From: Pelagomonas calceolata
Taxonomy: Eukaryota; Sar; Pelagophyceae; Pelagomonadales; Pelagomonadaceae
Direction: 5' to 3'
Length of the DNA stretch: 64,000 nucleotides
Assembly: GCA_918797485.1 (NCBI GenBank)
Contig: CAKKNE010000006.1
Span: 2,728,001 to 2,792,000, forward strand
The position numbers were made by a program, and so were the translations under genes. The notes under the pieces are model-generated. The model was not told the origin of the DNA. It searched no databases and was given only the letters and a program-made list of their open reading frames with translations. This document shows, in pieces, positions 36,601-45,009 of the stretch (position 1 is its first letter; the number at the start of each line of letters is the position of its first letter).

Positions 36601-38544
36601 GTCGAGAAGCTCCTGGAGATGAGAGTTGTGAGAGTGTTGGTGTCGCAATGTCTTTCAAGTTCGGGAGGCGTGCAGATCAAACGGAAGTGCGCCGCGACGC
36701 TAGCTAATCTAGCAGCAGTCCCGGAAATTTTAGATAAAGGCTTTTGTGATCGACAGTCGAATATTGTAAGTGGGGTGAGATCGATAGCTGTTGCTAGAGA
36801 TGCGGAAACTTTGGAGTACGTCGCTACCATCTGCTACTACTTATCAGCGATGAAGAAGGGTCGCGACGAACTCGTGGCGCAGGAGGCCGTGCCCGTCTTG
36901 GCTTCTCTATGTAGTGGGGAAGACGTCCCGGCCAAAGTGCGGCAGTTGGTCGTAGCGGCGCTAACTCATATATCCAATGATAGTACGACTCATGAATCCT
37001 TAACAGAATTCGCCCTCCCCCTCATCATCGAGACGATGGCCGGCGCGGTCCACGCCCACGACACGCGCATGAACGCCATGACGCTGCTATGTAATTTAGT
37101 GGTGCATCACGAGCCGAGTCGCGGCGCGGCCGTCGCGTTGGAGGCCCTACCTGCCTTAAAAGCTTTCGTAAGAAGTTGTTCGGTGGACGAGCACTTCGCC
37201 GTCGTCGCCAAGATCTTGCGGGACTTGACCTGGGACGAAGAGCACGTCCCGTTGTTAATTGAGCAAGGTGCCATGGCTTTAGCCGCGAGACTAGCGAAGA
37301 GGGAACCCGCTCCACTCAAACACGACGTCGCGGCCATCGTCTGCAACCTGTGTGCGTCCGGCGCGCGGCCGTCGCAATTGATAGAGGAGGACGCTGTTGG
37401 TGCTTTATTCTGGCTTACCTTACAAGACTTGCTCAATCTCACGAGAGCGGTGACCGTCGAGTGTGCGACATCGTTAAGGTACTTAGCGCAACATAGTGAA
37501 ATAGTGCCCCTCATCTGCGACGAGGCTAACCTGCTACCTTTACTGTTACGGTTCTTTAAGTATGATGAATCGGAACAAGTAAGGTATGATGCCGCTGTGG
37601 TACTGTACTACTGCCTGGGCCACGAGCCGGCCCAGAAGGCCCTGTGTCGGGCCGGTGCTATTAAAATGTTATCAGATTTAGCGTCGACGGGCGAAAGAAT
37701 AAGGGAAGTGTGTAGTGCAGCCTTACATCAGTTGCCCAATAACCTCATGCAGAATGTTGATGGTAAATTACTAGGTGTATTGATGGGCTTGCTGGACATG
37801 CAGGACGCGGACTTCACGGACCCAGCCACGTTCATGCCTGATAGGTCATTAACAAGCAGGAAGCCCTGGCCGCTCCGAGAAGCCACGCCTTACGAACCGA
37901 AAAAAAAGAAGATGAAGGCCGAGTGGCCCACGTCCGTCATCGAGAAGTCGACGAATGCCTTCGTGCCCGCGAAGTATCAGTTGGACATGGCCCATCCCTG
38001 CGAGGAGATAAATCCCGCGCTGCAAGACGTAAAAGTGGATTTTATTGGCGAATACAAGAAGATGGGCTGCGACGCCGAGGCGCAAACAATAAAAAAGCTG
38101 TCGTGGGGCGCGAAATATTTGGAAAACAAAATTGTGGACTACTCTCCGCGCGCGCCGGCGCCGGCGCCGGTCTTCGTGGACACGACGCCGGCGTCTCCCA
38201 CGCCGACGCTGGAGTCGCCCGTGCTGCCGCGCGTGCAGACGCCTCCCAGGTCCCTTGGATCGAGACGGTCGTCTGTCGACGACGAGGAGAGGTTGCCCGC
38301 CGTCGACGCGAGGTTCCTACAAGCGGAAGACGTGGCCGCTTCTGATGCGTTGCAGAACGCTTCCATAACATCAGCGTTCAAGAAAGGAGTGGATGAGGTT
38401 GAACCGGAACCATCACCAGCGCCGGCGCCCGCGCCCGCGCCGCCGCGGCGGCGGAACCCGCGCAAATACGCGGTCACGAAGAAGATGAAGCAAAAAGATA
38501 GGATCGCCGACGACTACTACGAGCTCCTGCGGAACGTGGCGTAA
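33697..38544 (+). CDS. Large armadillo-repeat protein
   Basis: The protein is 1615 aa from ATG 33697. Residues 1-200 contain a globular region and a basic coiled segment (REKRRRADEDRKRREALKH). From about 230 to 1400 there are many ARM-type helical repeats with recurring patterns such as AALLDLASTCKDEEIITNCAAALNNL, VAVLVTHRD, AVCNTLS, AALTHISNDSTTHESL and SALHQLPNNLM. The C-terminus is Pro-rich and disordered, ending in a basic tail (RRRNPRKYAVTKKMKQKDRIADDYYELLRNVA). Such scaffolds bind peptides in signalling or ciliary complexes; I cannot name an orthologue. Codon use is less GC-rich than in neighbouring genes. Confidence 0.78.
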   Translation: MADMLTDNLDGSEPWHNGAPYVPTTIGHVPKCTQKAREFLKGFPAEERAAALRPFMIRYRLFPDNCKDVHTAPITIKELKGLVRVWKLHNQKGFWSDHTTREQIVLALYERMQYNYRQVREKRRRADEDRKRREALKHQDGPQLTEEEKAAARMKALASRREGGPRRRSLEEEPKKDQDQTPLLMYMSRGFGEPEDRCNPRSPSPTKKKKKFFSDERPSFEESEDEDEDMQQVRIKRKCSTALLNMSLNKKMSSQFVEQGGMAALLDLASTCKDEEIITNCAAALNNLIPYGDYYPPWKLCDLGVVPVIVKLVKSDDARVRHFMALCLCRLSQEHQLEDRLAGQGALGAATRLVAVSDSVRTKEIAAKVLINLACSMEGHQADTTVKNVLKCVAVLVTHRDKNNNPDAETQQFCAEAILVMACLPQARPVLAKQGVVALLKVMFLASQRPATTNACASALCNMGQAHSCRKEILNLGLVKIMARLMKTGEEATQRICTLCLTALAAQADLRPSLLKEGALRTIAEVVYARKDADLVKQGAGALLAFAFDPSTREDVVHEGCLGALVALLDKDDKVDEETQANSLMALCNLIADAATCPQVLEAGVLLKLVGYTSQLTELPSLVDYLAVAVLNVSTHKDVRTYVARTPGCLDLIIELALLGVARKDPSGELIEGDGSGADSDRTKSALKTLLNLSLDSETHEALLERRRRSLLDALALLVYEDRKARTFDSSRPCGKDSTLHLISLLLHILTTNKTNHDQLMSGDASKLLVCLAKTSNDETRTAVAGSLYNMTQLNPVAEENAIEALVRLSKSSENERVLWCAWCFANLSTYPKGRAMLGKLSASLVPALLGMMRSGVADAEKVQYHCAVAVCNTLSVFLKKQHVLDMVASGTVQDVIVITVLRANDVRTKQVLAQALFNLLARVDTRREMIECDVPMALVRLTRVEDPILNLLATNMLKNLSCEADKNVEKLLEMRVVRVLVSQCLSSSGGVQIKRKCAATLANLAAVPEILDKGFCDRQSNIVSGVRSIAVARDAETLEYVATICYYLSAMKKGRDELVAQEAVPVLASLCSGEDVPAKVRQLVVAALTHISNDSTTHESLTEFALPLIIETMAGAVHAHDTRMNAMTLLCNLVVHHEPSRGAAVALEALPALKAFVRSCSVDEHFAVVAKILRDLTWDEEHVPLLIEQGAMALAARLAKREPAPLKHDVAAIVCNLCASGARPSQLIEEDAVGALFWLTLQDLLNLTRAVTVECATSLRYLAQHSEIVPLICDEANLLPLLLRFFKYDESEQVRYDAAVVLYYCLGHEPAQKALCRAGAIKMLSDLASTGERIREVCSAALHQLPNNLMQNVDGKLLGVLMGLLDMQDADFTDPATFMPDRSLTSRKPWPLREATPYEPKKKKMKAEWPTSVIEKSTNAFVPAKYQLDMAHPCEEINPALQDVKVDFIGEYKKMGCDAEAQTIKKLSWGAKYLENKIVDYSPRAPAPAPVFVDTTPASPTPTLESPVLPRVQTPPRSLGSRRSSVDDEERLPAVDARFLQAEDVAASDALQNASITSAFKKGVDEVEPEPSPAPAPAPAPPRRRNPRKYAVTKKMKQKDRIADDYYELLRNVA

Positions 38545-38638
38545 AGTTGATTTTAGAAGTGAGGGTCTCGGGCGTCGGTGGCGTACTGCGGGCTAGCCTA
38601 GGATCCGTGGGTGCCAGTGATTCTTGACCTTGCCATAT

Positions 38639-39619
38639 TTACTCTTCGCGGGCGCGGAGGTCTGCTTGCGCGCATCGCAGGGTTTCCTCAATATTCATTG
38701 CGAGCGGGTGCGCACCACCGAGCACGCGCCGCGCAGTCGGTGCCAATTTCTCGAGTATCGTCACGGCCTCGCGGCCGCCGAGCGTCTTCGCGTAATTCGC
38801 CGTCATCTCGAGCGTAAGACCATCATTCTCGCCGAGCACGCGTCGCGTCGAGGGGATCGTTTTGCGGAACAGTGCCCGGGCTTCTTCGAGGTGCTGTAGA
38901 CGAGCAAGGGTCACCGCGTAGTTGTTGGCTGCTACGTGGGTATTTCTATATTCTTCGCCCTCTAGCCTCAAGTACCCAGAGTATACATCTCGTTGGATCT
39001 GCAGTGCCCGCTCGTGCCTTCCAAGCGCTTGGTACGAGCCCGCAAGATTGCTCCGCGCGGCGAGCATGCTGTGTTCCGATGCGCCAAGGCGTCGCTTCAT
39101 AGACAACTCGGCCTCTTTCACGGACAAAGCGTCATCGTGGTGGTCGGCAGCGGACAGAACGATTCCAAGCCCCGACATCGCCAGGCGCCGAAACCGGTCC
39201 GCCTCCGGCTGGCCCACGTACGTTTTCCAGCACGCCCACCCGAGCGCACACGCCACGACGCCGTGGTAATCTTGCTCGCACAGACTACACGTGTACCACC
39301 GCTCGAACCGCTCAGTCATCGCCTTAAGGCCCAAATTGTTATCCTCACCCTCCTCGACCAAAATCTTCGCCTGCTCCGCCAGGCACGACACGTGCGCGAA
39401 GCCCGCCGTCCCGCGGCACGAGCACCCGCGCACGAGGCCCTCCTTCGTCTTCCAGTGGAGGGCCTGGGTGCAGATGTAGCAATTCTGGCCCTTCGTGTCG
39501 TCCGCGCACGCCTCGACGGCCTCCGCGACGGCCTCTTTGTATTTTTTGTCGGCGTGGTATTGGCAGCCAACAACTGCGCGTTGACCCTTCTTAATTATCA
39601 GCGCTTCGAAGAAACCAAA
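38639..39619 (-). pseudogene. Truncated RING-CH/TPR paralogue lacking MYND domain and start codon
   Basis: Reading minus from 39619, the frame is open but has no ATG before the RING-CH motif. Homology to the protein at 28741-29889 begins at IIKK...QYHADKKYKEAVAEAVEACADDTKGQNCYICTQALHWKTKEGLVRGCSCRG and continues through CSLCEQDYHG and the TPRs (SNLAGSYQALGRHERALQIQRDVYSGYLRLEGEEYRN...RRVLGENDGLTLEM) to the stop at 38639. The MYND half is missing; in its place lies the inverted remnant at 39557-39880. It is either a decayed copy or an internal exon of a gene with an unseen start. Confidence 0.6.
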
Positions 39620-39880
39620 TCACTATTGCGCCCAGTGATACCCGTGGCGCGACGCGTACTCAGAGATGATCAAGTCACGCTCAGGATGAGGTCGATTTAC
39701 GCGATGGCGCTCTACAGCGACGCCGGCGCCACGCTCGACGATCTCAACGAGGCCGTGACGACGCTCGAGGAGATGGAACCGACCGCGAGGCGCGTGCTCG
39801 GTGGCACACACCCGCTTACAACAGGAATCGAGCGCGCACTGCGACGCGCGCGAGCCGCGCTCAAGGCCCGCAAAGAGTAA
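39557..39880 (+). pseudogene. Inverted 3' fragment of a MYND/TPR-family gene
   Basis: The plus-strand frame encodes AANNCALTLLNYQRFEETKSLL...IPVARRVL...GATLDDLNEAVTTLEEMEPTARRVLGGTHPLTTGIERALRRARAAL, matching the last third of the protein at 28741-29889 (GATLDDNREAAATLEEVARTARRVLGGAHPF). The matching part has no upstream MYND or RING section; the frame continues upstream only as antisense of the minus copy. It abuts that copy head-to-head, so the pair looks like an inverted, truncated duplication. Confidence 0.6.
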
Positions 39881-39890
39881 TAACCCCAAG

Positions 39891-39909
39891 TACGCCATCG
39901 ACGCGACGC
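39891..39909. repeat. Intergenic copy of the introner core sequence
   Basis: TACGCCATCGACGCGACGC, shared with 2630, 8003 and 10869. It lies between the stop of the inverted MYND fragment (39880) and the NDUFA12 stop (39934). Confidence 0.6.
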
Positions 39910-39933
39910 GTAACTATCTAAGCATGAACTTAG

Positions 39934-40545
39934 TCAGGGTTCCGACAGCGGACGCAGCCCCTTCATCTTGTCCGCCTTAGCGCCACCGGCATCTGAGGGA
40001 TCCCAGGGCTCGTAGCCCTTCCTCCTCGCGTACTCACCGGCCTGACCGGACGTCTCGCTACCGGGCTGCTTGTAGTACTTGTCCGGTTCGTTCGGATCGG
40101 GCTTCAGCATGCTACCGATACCGTAGCCCCTATTGCGTAATTGCGTCTCATTGGTCATCCAATGCTCTTCCTCCTTGTAGGGAGATCGTCCCAAGTGCGA
40201 CGTGTAGGGCCCGTCGTCGTGCGTGTCGAGCTGAGCTACTGACTTGAGTTTGTCCTCCAGGAAAGCGGCAGAGTTCGGGCCCGGCTCGTCGGTCATGTGG
40301 CAGAGCCAGCCGTGCCACGACGGCGGCACCATGGCCGCGTCGAAGTCCCAGGTGTTCTTGTACTGGACCCAGCGGTGCTGGCAGTGCTTCTCGTTCCGGT
40401 CCTCCCAATAAGTGTTTCCGTGCACATCTTCCCCAATTTTGACGCCGCCAATTTTCACGGTCCCCATGGCGAACATCTGGTCCCAGCAGCCGCGCCAGCC
40501 GAAGCGCTCCAGGGCCAGCTTCCAGCGGGGGAAGATGGAGGCCAT
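39934..40545 (-). CDS. NDUFA12: NADH dehydrogenase (complex I) subunit NDUFA12/B17.2
   Basis: The start is ATG 40545 (MASIFPRWKLALERFGWRG); the longer frame is basic and has no support. The protein is 203 aa. The family signature is clear: KIGEDVHGNTYWEDRNEKHCQHRWVQYKNTWDFDAAMVPPSWHGWLCHMTDEPG, i.e. GxDxxGNxYxE, RWVxY and VPPxWHGWLxxxTD. It is an accessory subunit of mitochondrial respiratory complex I on the matrix side. The C-terminus is longer than in animals, with a charged YARRKGYEPWDPSDAGG tail. Divergent from PRORP across the palindrome at 40799-40822. Confidence 0.92.
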   Translation of the reverse strand: MASIFPRWKLALERFGWRGCWDQMFAMGTVKIGGVKIGEDVHGNTYWEDRNEKHCQHRWVQYKNTWDFDAAMVPPSWHGWLCHMTDEPGPNSAAFLEDKLKSVAQLDTHDDGPYTSHLGRSPYKEEEHWMTNETQLRNRGYGIGSMLKPDPNEPDKYYKQPGSETSGQAGEYARRKGYEPWDPSDAGGAKADKMKGLRPLSEP

Positions 40546-40798
40546 TTTTACGGGCTCCGGTGTTCGTCGCCGGTGCCTTCGCGGGCGTCTCGGCGGCGCG
40601 CGGCGACAACGCGCGTCGCTGTGCAAGTTTTGCAGTGAGGGGCTGGTTTGGCCTTGAGCTGCGGCGCGGCGGCGCGGCGCGGGCCAAGACTTCTCGAGAA
40701 GGTTGATATATGTCTCCGCAAGGGTCTGGCGCGTTCAGAAGGTCGGCGCTGTGCCCCTGCGACGCGCGAGGAAGCTGTAGCAATGGAGCAAGCTAAAA

Positions 40799-40822
40799 GC
40801 TAGTGCCTCTTTGGCTAGCTAG
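40799..40822 (+). promoter_or_regulatory. Degenerate palindromic promoter element (divergent pair 40545/41063)
   Basis: GCTAGTGCCTC then TTTGGCTAGCTAG. The arms are kept but the CTTACAG core is not. It lies 254 bp from ATG 40545 and 241 bp from ATG 41063, near the midpoint of a 517-bp gap in which no gene is supported. Confidence 0.45.
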
Positions 40823-41062
40823 TCTCGAGCGAGCTGCCGCGCGAGCTGTTTGCGTGTTGAAGGAAGCCTCCGGGACCGCAGGGCGGGATCGCCTTCACTG
40901 CTATAGCTCAGCCCCTCAGTGCACCAGAGGCAGTGGCACCAAGGTGCAGCGGCGCTCGACGTCCGGCGCGCCCAGGCATATAGAGCGATCGCTGCAACAC
41001 AACACCCGCAGCGGTAGCCGCAGCGATCGAAAACGGACGCGCTTTGGGCCCTCGTAGAAACC

Positions 41063-42490
41063 ATGCGGCGCTGGGCAGGCCTCATCGTCGCCGCCTGCGC
41101 TGCGGCCGTCTCCTTCCCGAGCGTCCGGCCCAAGACGCAGAAGGTCGTCCTCCAGCGCAAGCAGCCCGTTCCACAAAAACCGGACGACTACGCGCGCGAC
41201 ATCTACCAGGCGATCAAGCGCGACGACTGGCCGTCCGCGCTCCAGGCCTACCAGCACGCGCGGCGCGCGCGCGCTCGATTGCCGACGAACTGCTACAATG
41301 GCATTTTGAACGGCCTCGCGAAGCGCGCCGACGGCGACGCTTGTGCGAGTGTCTTCGAGGACATGCGCGTTTTGTCCGTCGAGCCCACTGAAGCATCAAG
41401 GACGGCCCTGGCCAAGGCCCACGCCCTGAATGGCGACGGCGACAAAGCCCTTGAGGCGTTGAGAGGAGGTACGGACTGGACGCCGAAGTTACGGACCTAC
41501 GCGCCGGTCCTCAACTGTTTATTTTCATCGGGCCGCGTCGAGGACGCGCTCCGAGTGTGGCGCGAGATGGTTTCTAGAAGCGTGCGGCCGTCGGGCGAGT
41601 TGATTGTAGCTGCTGTTGCCGCTATTGATGATGACCATACGTTAGCTACGTTCCTCGGAAGTCTAGGTGATGTTTGTTTGAATAGAAAACAGCTCGAGGC
41701 CATACAGCAACGGGCAGGTGGCTCTTTTATGCACGTAACAAACGGCAAACTAGGTAACTTACAACTCCCCGGCGCCGGTTTGACAACGACGGAACTCGCG
41801 AGTGTCCGACAAGGCCTCTTCGACGCGGCATCACAATCTTCCGAAAGAGACAAAAACGAGCTCGAAAAGTTCGACGGCTTTCTCAGGGACCACCCCTGGC
41901 GCTTCACGGCGGTCGTGGACGGGCCGAACGTCGCGTACCTAAATCAGAACTACGACGGGGGCCGGTTCCGGCCGCTGCAGATCAAGGCTGTGGTGGACGT
42001 GCTCGAGGCGCGGGGCCACCGCGTCCTCGTCACGCTACCGGCGAAGTACTGCGAGGCCGTCGTGCCGAACCACTCGAAGTTCGCGACGCCTCTGCCGAGC
42101 CAGGAGGCCGAGCAGGCTCTGGAAGCGGAGGAGATCGCGTTGTTGGAGGAGTGGCGCATGCGGGGCATGTTGTATGCGGTGCCTCGCGCGTGCCACGACG
42201 ACTTGTACTGGATTCTGGGGACAACTTATAATTGTCTGGCGGTGTCGAACGATCGAGCAAGGGACCACTGGACGGGGGTCTTTGACAGTGAGGCGCAGTA
42301 TCGGAGGTGGTCTCGGGCGGCGGTCGCGTCCGTGGCCATCTCGCCGGACGGCGTGGAGCTGTCTTGTCCGCCGGTGCACGAGCATGCGAGCTTCGCCTCC
42401 ATATCTTCTGAGGGGGCTTCTATCGCGGTGGCGCCGGAAGAGGACGCGGGAGAGTGGCTCCGCGTGGACGTTGTGTTTAAGCAAAATTGA
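41063..42490 (+). CDS. PRORP: Protein-only RNase P (PRORP) with PPR repeats
   Basis: The protein is 475 aa from ATG 41063. The N-terminus (MRRWAGLIVAACAAAVSFPSV) is a probable organelle/signal leader. About five PPR-type helical pairs follow (CYNGILNGLAKRADGDACASVFEDMRVLSVEPTEAS and others). The C-terminal NYN metallonuclease domain (about 275-420) keeps the catalytic acids: VVDGPNVAYLNQN, CHDDLYWILG and AVSNDRARDHW. It would cut 5' leaders from pre-tRNAs. The zinc-site cysteines expected in PRORP seem absent: the CxxC position reads HVTNGKLGN and the usual terminal WLC reads WLR. It converges on the PhyH gene with only 3 bp between stops. Confidence 0.85.
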   Translation: MRRWAGLIVAACAAAVSFPSVRPKTQKVVLQRKQPVPQKPDDYARDIYQAIKRDDWPSALQAYQHARRARARLPTNCYNGILNGLAKRADGDACASVFEDMRVLSVEPTEASRTALAKAHALNGDGDKALEALRGGTDWTPKLRTYAPVLNCLFSSGRVEDALRVWREMVSRSVRPSGELIVAAVAAIDDDHTLATFLGSLGDVCLNRKQLEAIQQRAGGSFMHVTNGKLGNLQLPGAGLTTTELASVRQGLFDAASQSSERDKNELEKFDGFLRDHPWRFTAVVDGPNVAYLNQNYDGGRFRPLQIKAVVDVLEARGHRVLVTLPAKYCEAVVPNHSKFATPLPSQEAEQALEAEEIALLEEWRMRGMLYAVPRACHDDLYWILGTTYNCLAVSNDRARDHWTGVFDSEAQYRRWSRAAVASVAISPDGVELSCPPVHEHASFASISSEGASIAVAPEEDAGEWLRVDVVFKQN

Positions 42491-42493
42491 TAG

Positions 42494-43342
42494 TTAGGTC
42501 GTCGCGTCGACGGCGTCGACCTCTGGAAACAGCGCCCGCTTGGGAAAGTTCACGAGGTCCCGGAACCAGGGCTTCGCGACCGTCAGCACGAAGACGGGCC
42601 TCGCGCCGCCCGTGTTGTTCAAAGTGCCGCGGTGCAGGACGCGGTAGTCGAAGAGCAACGCGTCTCCAGGTGTGACAAGAGGCACGACGGGCGGCCGCAG
42701 CGTCTTCTTGATGCGCGCCAGGAGCATCTGCTTCGCGAGATTTCTAGTTAGAAAATGGCTCCCGGGTTTTATCTCCGTCCCTCCGCCTCGCGTCACGTCC
42801 ACCAAAGGAACGAAGATATTCAACACATGGGCCGGCTTGTGTTCTGTCGGAGATAAATGAGCCCCGTCCACGTGCCAGGCCTGGGCCGCGCAGTCTCGCT
42901 CGGCTATGACCACCGAACAGCCCAATATCCGTAATTCATCCCGCAAGATCCGCCGCGCCGTTTCAAACGCCAATGACTTCTCGACGCGCCGCCTCAAGTT
43001 CAATAAGGGTTCCCGGTCCAGCCCATGACGCATCTCGTAGCGCCCCGGCATGCGCTGCACGATCTCTCGGTAGCCGGCCCTCTGGCCCACACCCATGCCG
43101 GGATCGCGCGCCTTGCACTCGTCGAGCGCCTCCATCGCCGCCGCGCGGCAGGCTTCGAGCTGTGATGCGTCGGCGACGCCCGGCGCGACGCAGAAGCCGT
43201 CCTGCTCGAACTGGGCGGCTAGAGCTGCGTCGGATCCATTGGAGATGTCCAGAGTGCTGAGGTCGACCGGGTTGGCCACAGGGATGCTCGAACTCGTCGC
43301 GCCGGGTCCTGGCACATCCGCGACGGCCACAGAAGCTGCCAT
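42494..43342 (-). CDS. Phytanoyl-CoA dioxygenase-like (PhyH) oxygenase
   Basis: The protein is 282 aa from ATG 43342. The double-stranded beta-helix Fe(II)/2-oxoglutarate core shows the triad: WHVDGAHLSP (HxD) and the distal His in LLFDYRVLHRGTLNN, with the 2OG-binding Arg probably in GGARPVFVLTVAKPW. The N-terminal FEQDGFCVAPGVADASQLEACRAA helix is typical of PhyH proteins. It lacks an obvious PTS2 or transit peptide. The substrate is not predictable; algal PhyH homologues act on diverse small molecules. Divergent from delta-tubulin over 277 bp with a palindrome at 43387-43410. Confidence 0.8.
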   Translation of the reverse strand: MAASVAVADVPGPGATSSSIPVANPVDLSTLDISNGSDAALAAQFEQDGFCVAPGVADASQLEACRAAAMEALDECKARDPGMGVGQRAGYREIVQRMPGRYEMRHGLDREPLLNLRRRVEKSLAFETARRILRDELRILGCSVVIAERDCAAQAWHVDGAHLSPTEHKPAHVLNIFVPLVDVTRGGGTEIKPGSHFLTRNLAKQMLLARIKKTLRPPVVPLVTPGDALLFDYRVLHRGTLNNTGGARPVFVLTVAKPWFRDLVNFPKRALFPEVDAVDATT

Positions 43343-43386
43343 CGCTGCGGGAAAGTGGTCTACTGGCCGTGCGAGCGCTGCTGCTT

Positions 43387-43410
43387 GCTAGTGTCTTACA
43401 TGACGCTAGC
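43387..43410 (+). promoter_or_regulatory. Palindromic promoter element (divergent pair PhyH/delta-tubulin)
   Basis: GCTAGTGTCTTACAT then GACGCTAGC. It is 45 bp from the PhyH ATG (43342) and 210 bp from the delta-tubulin ATG (43620). Confidence 0.65.
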
Positions 43411-43619
43411 ACGACTCGAGCCGCGGCACTCAAAAAAAAAGCACCAGTAACGCACGAATCCGTGCTCCAGGAAGGCGCCAAAGGACGCCCGCGCACAGCT
43501 GCGCGCATCGCTGATACAAATCTCCACGCCTGCGGACTAGGCTCCAGCCTCCTCTGCCAGCAGCACACGCGCGGCGCGGCGGCTAGTCTACGCACCGACG
43601 CGATACAACAAAAAAAGGG

Positions 43620-44969
43620 ATGCCCGCCTCCTGCGTCACCGTGCAGATCGGCCAGTGCGGCACGCAGCTCGGAGCTTGCGTTTTAGATAGGCTGAACGCC
43701 GAGGCCCGGCACGAGGCCGACGCGGCGTACTTCTTCCGGCAAGGCAAGTCGGGCGAGCGCGTCGCACGCGCGGTTCTTGTGGATACGGAACCTCGAGTAG
43801 TGGGCGAGGTCGAGGGCGGCGATCGGGACGGCTGCCGGTGGGTGTATGGCGCCGCGAACCGCGTTCTGTGCGACGCGGGGTTGCGGGGCTGCGCGAACAA
43901 TTGGGCCAAGGGCTTTTCGTCGGAGAAGGAGGGCGTGAACCGAGCGGCGGATGTCGTTCGAAGGGAGATGGAGCGGAGCGATCGAGTCGACGCGTTGCTG
44001 TCGTTCGCCGCGGGCGCGGGTGGTACTGGGAGTGGTCTAGGATGTGCCTTCCACAGCTGCTTTTCCGACGACAATCCGAAGATCCGACCCTTGCATTGCG
44101 TCGTGCTGCCAGACAGACAAGGCGACGTCGCGGTCGGGTCCTACAACGCCACTTTGACATTGAATCACTTGAGCAAGGACGCGAAGCGGAGAGGCGGCGG
44201 TTTGTGTTTACTGTCGAACGAGCTCTCGAAGCAGATGTGCACGAATGTTTTCCGGATAGATAGACCTACTTTTGACCAGTTGAACGACGTCTTCGCAACT
44301 TTATTGGCCGGTAATTTGCTCCCCTACGCCATTGAGGGTCAGCGCAAAGGCCTAGGATATACATTGAGCCACTGCTGCGCCGGGCGACTGAGGTACGTGA
44401 CACCGTATGCTGCGCCCTTGTACGAGCGGGCCCAGAACGCGGCCTTCGACCAGAATTTGTGGCCCGGCGTCTGCGGCGAACTTACCAGAAGAGCCAAGCT
44501 CCTGGCCGAGCCGATTCTGCGGGCCGACGAGAAGCCGCCTCTGGATCGACCGCCGCCCGCGCGAGCCTGGGTCTGCGCGGGACTCGTCGTGGGACGGGGC
44601 GCCGACGCCACGCAGATGGAGGAAAGTCGCTTCGCGAGAGATATACGTATACCAAAGGGCGCCCCCGGCCTCAAATTCGGCACTTCACAGAACGCGTGCC
44701 GGACGGCGCCGCGGTCATGTTACTTCCTCGCCAATTCGTCTTCTGTGTTACCTATTTTGAGGCATGTGGAATCGCGATGCAGCGCCATGCTCGAGTACCG
44801 CGCCTACGTCCACCACTACGAGCGCTACGGCACGACGGCCGAGGATCTTGAAAAGGCGCTGGCGTCGCTGCGCGCCCAGATCGCCGACTACGACGGCCTC
44901 GCTCCCGTGCCGGAGCCGCCCGTCGCGGCGATGGCGTCGTTATCGCTGCCGCCGCCGCCGCCGCGCTAG
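43620..44969 (+). CDS. TUBD1: Delta-tubulin
   Basis: The protein is 449 aa from ATG 43620. Tubulin landmarks are CVTVQIGQCGTQLG at the N-terminus, the GTP-binding loop GAGGTGSGLG near residue 135 and helix NATLTLNHL. Features closer to delta- than alpha/beta-tubulin are ARAVLVDTEPRVV, NNWAKGF in place of NNWARGH, and the C-terminal MLEYRAYVHHYERYGTTAEDLEKALASLRAQIADY block. Delta-tubulin is tied to triplet microtubules of centrioles and basal bodies, which implies the species can build basal bodies or retains the gene for another role. The C-terminal tail is Pro-rich rather than acidic. Confidence 0.87.
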   Translation: MPASCVTVQIGQCGTQLGACVLDRLNAEARHEADAAYFFRQGKSGERVARAVLVDTEPRVVGEVEGGDRDGCRWVYGAANRVLCDAGLRGCANNWAKGFSSEKEGVNRAADVVRREMERSDRVDALLSFAAGAGGTGSGLGCAFHSCFSDDNPKIRPLHCVVLPDRQGDVAVGSYNATLTLNHLSKDAKRRGGGLCLLSNELSKQMCTNVFRIDRPTFDQLNDVFATLLAGNLLPYAIEGQRKGLGYTLSHCCAGRLRYVTPYAAPLYERAQNAAFDQNLWPGVCGELTRRAKLLAEPILRADEKPPLDRPPPARAWVCAGLVVGRGADATQMEESRFARDIRIPKGAPGLKFGTSQNACRTAPRSCYFLANSSSVLPILRHVESRCSAMLEYRAYVHHYERYGTTAEDLEKALASLRAQIADYDGLAPVPEPPVAAMASLSLPPPPPR

Positions 44970-45009
44970 TTTTCTTCGTAATAATGTCTGTTGAGATATA
45001 CAAACAATT

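Noticed and set aside
38993-39556. N-terminal part of a 295-codon plus-strand frame
   Set aside because: It is antisense to the RING-CH/TPR remnant; only the part after 39557 matches the family on the plus strand.
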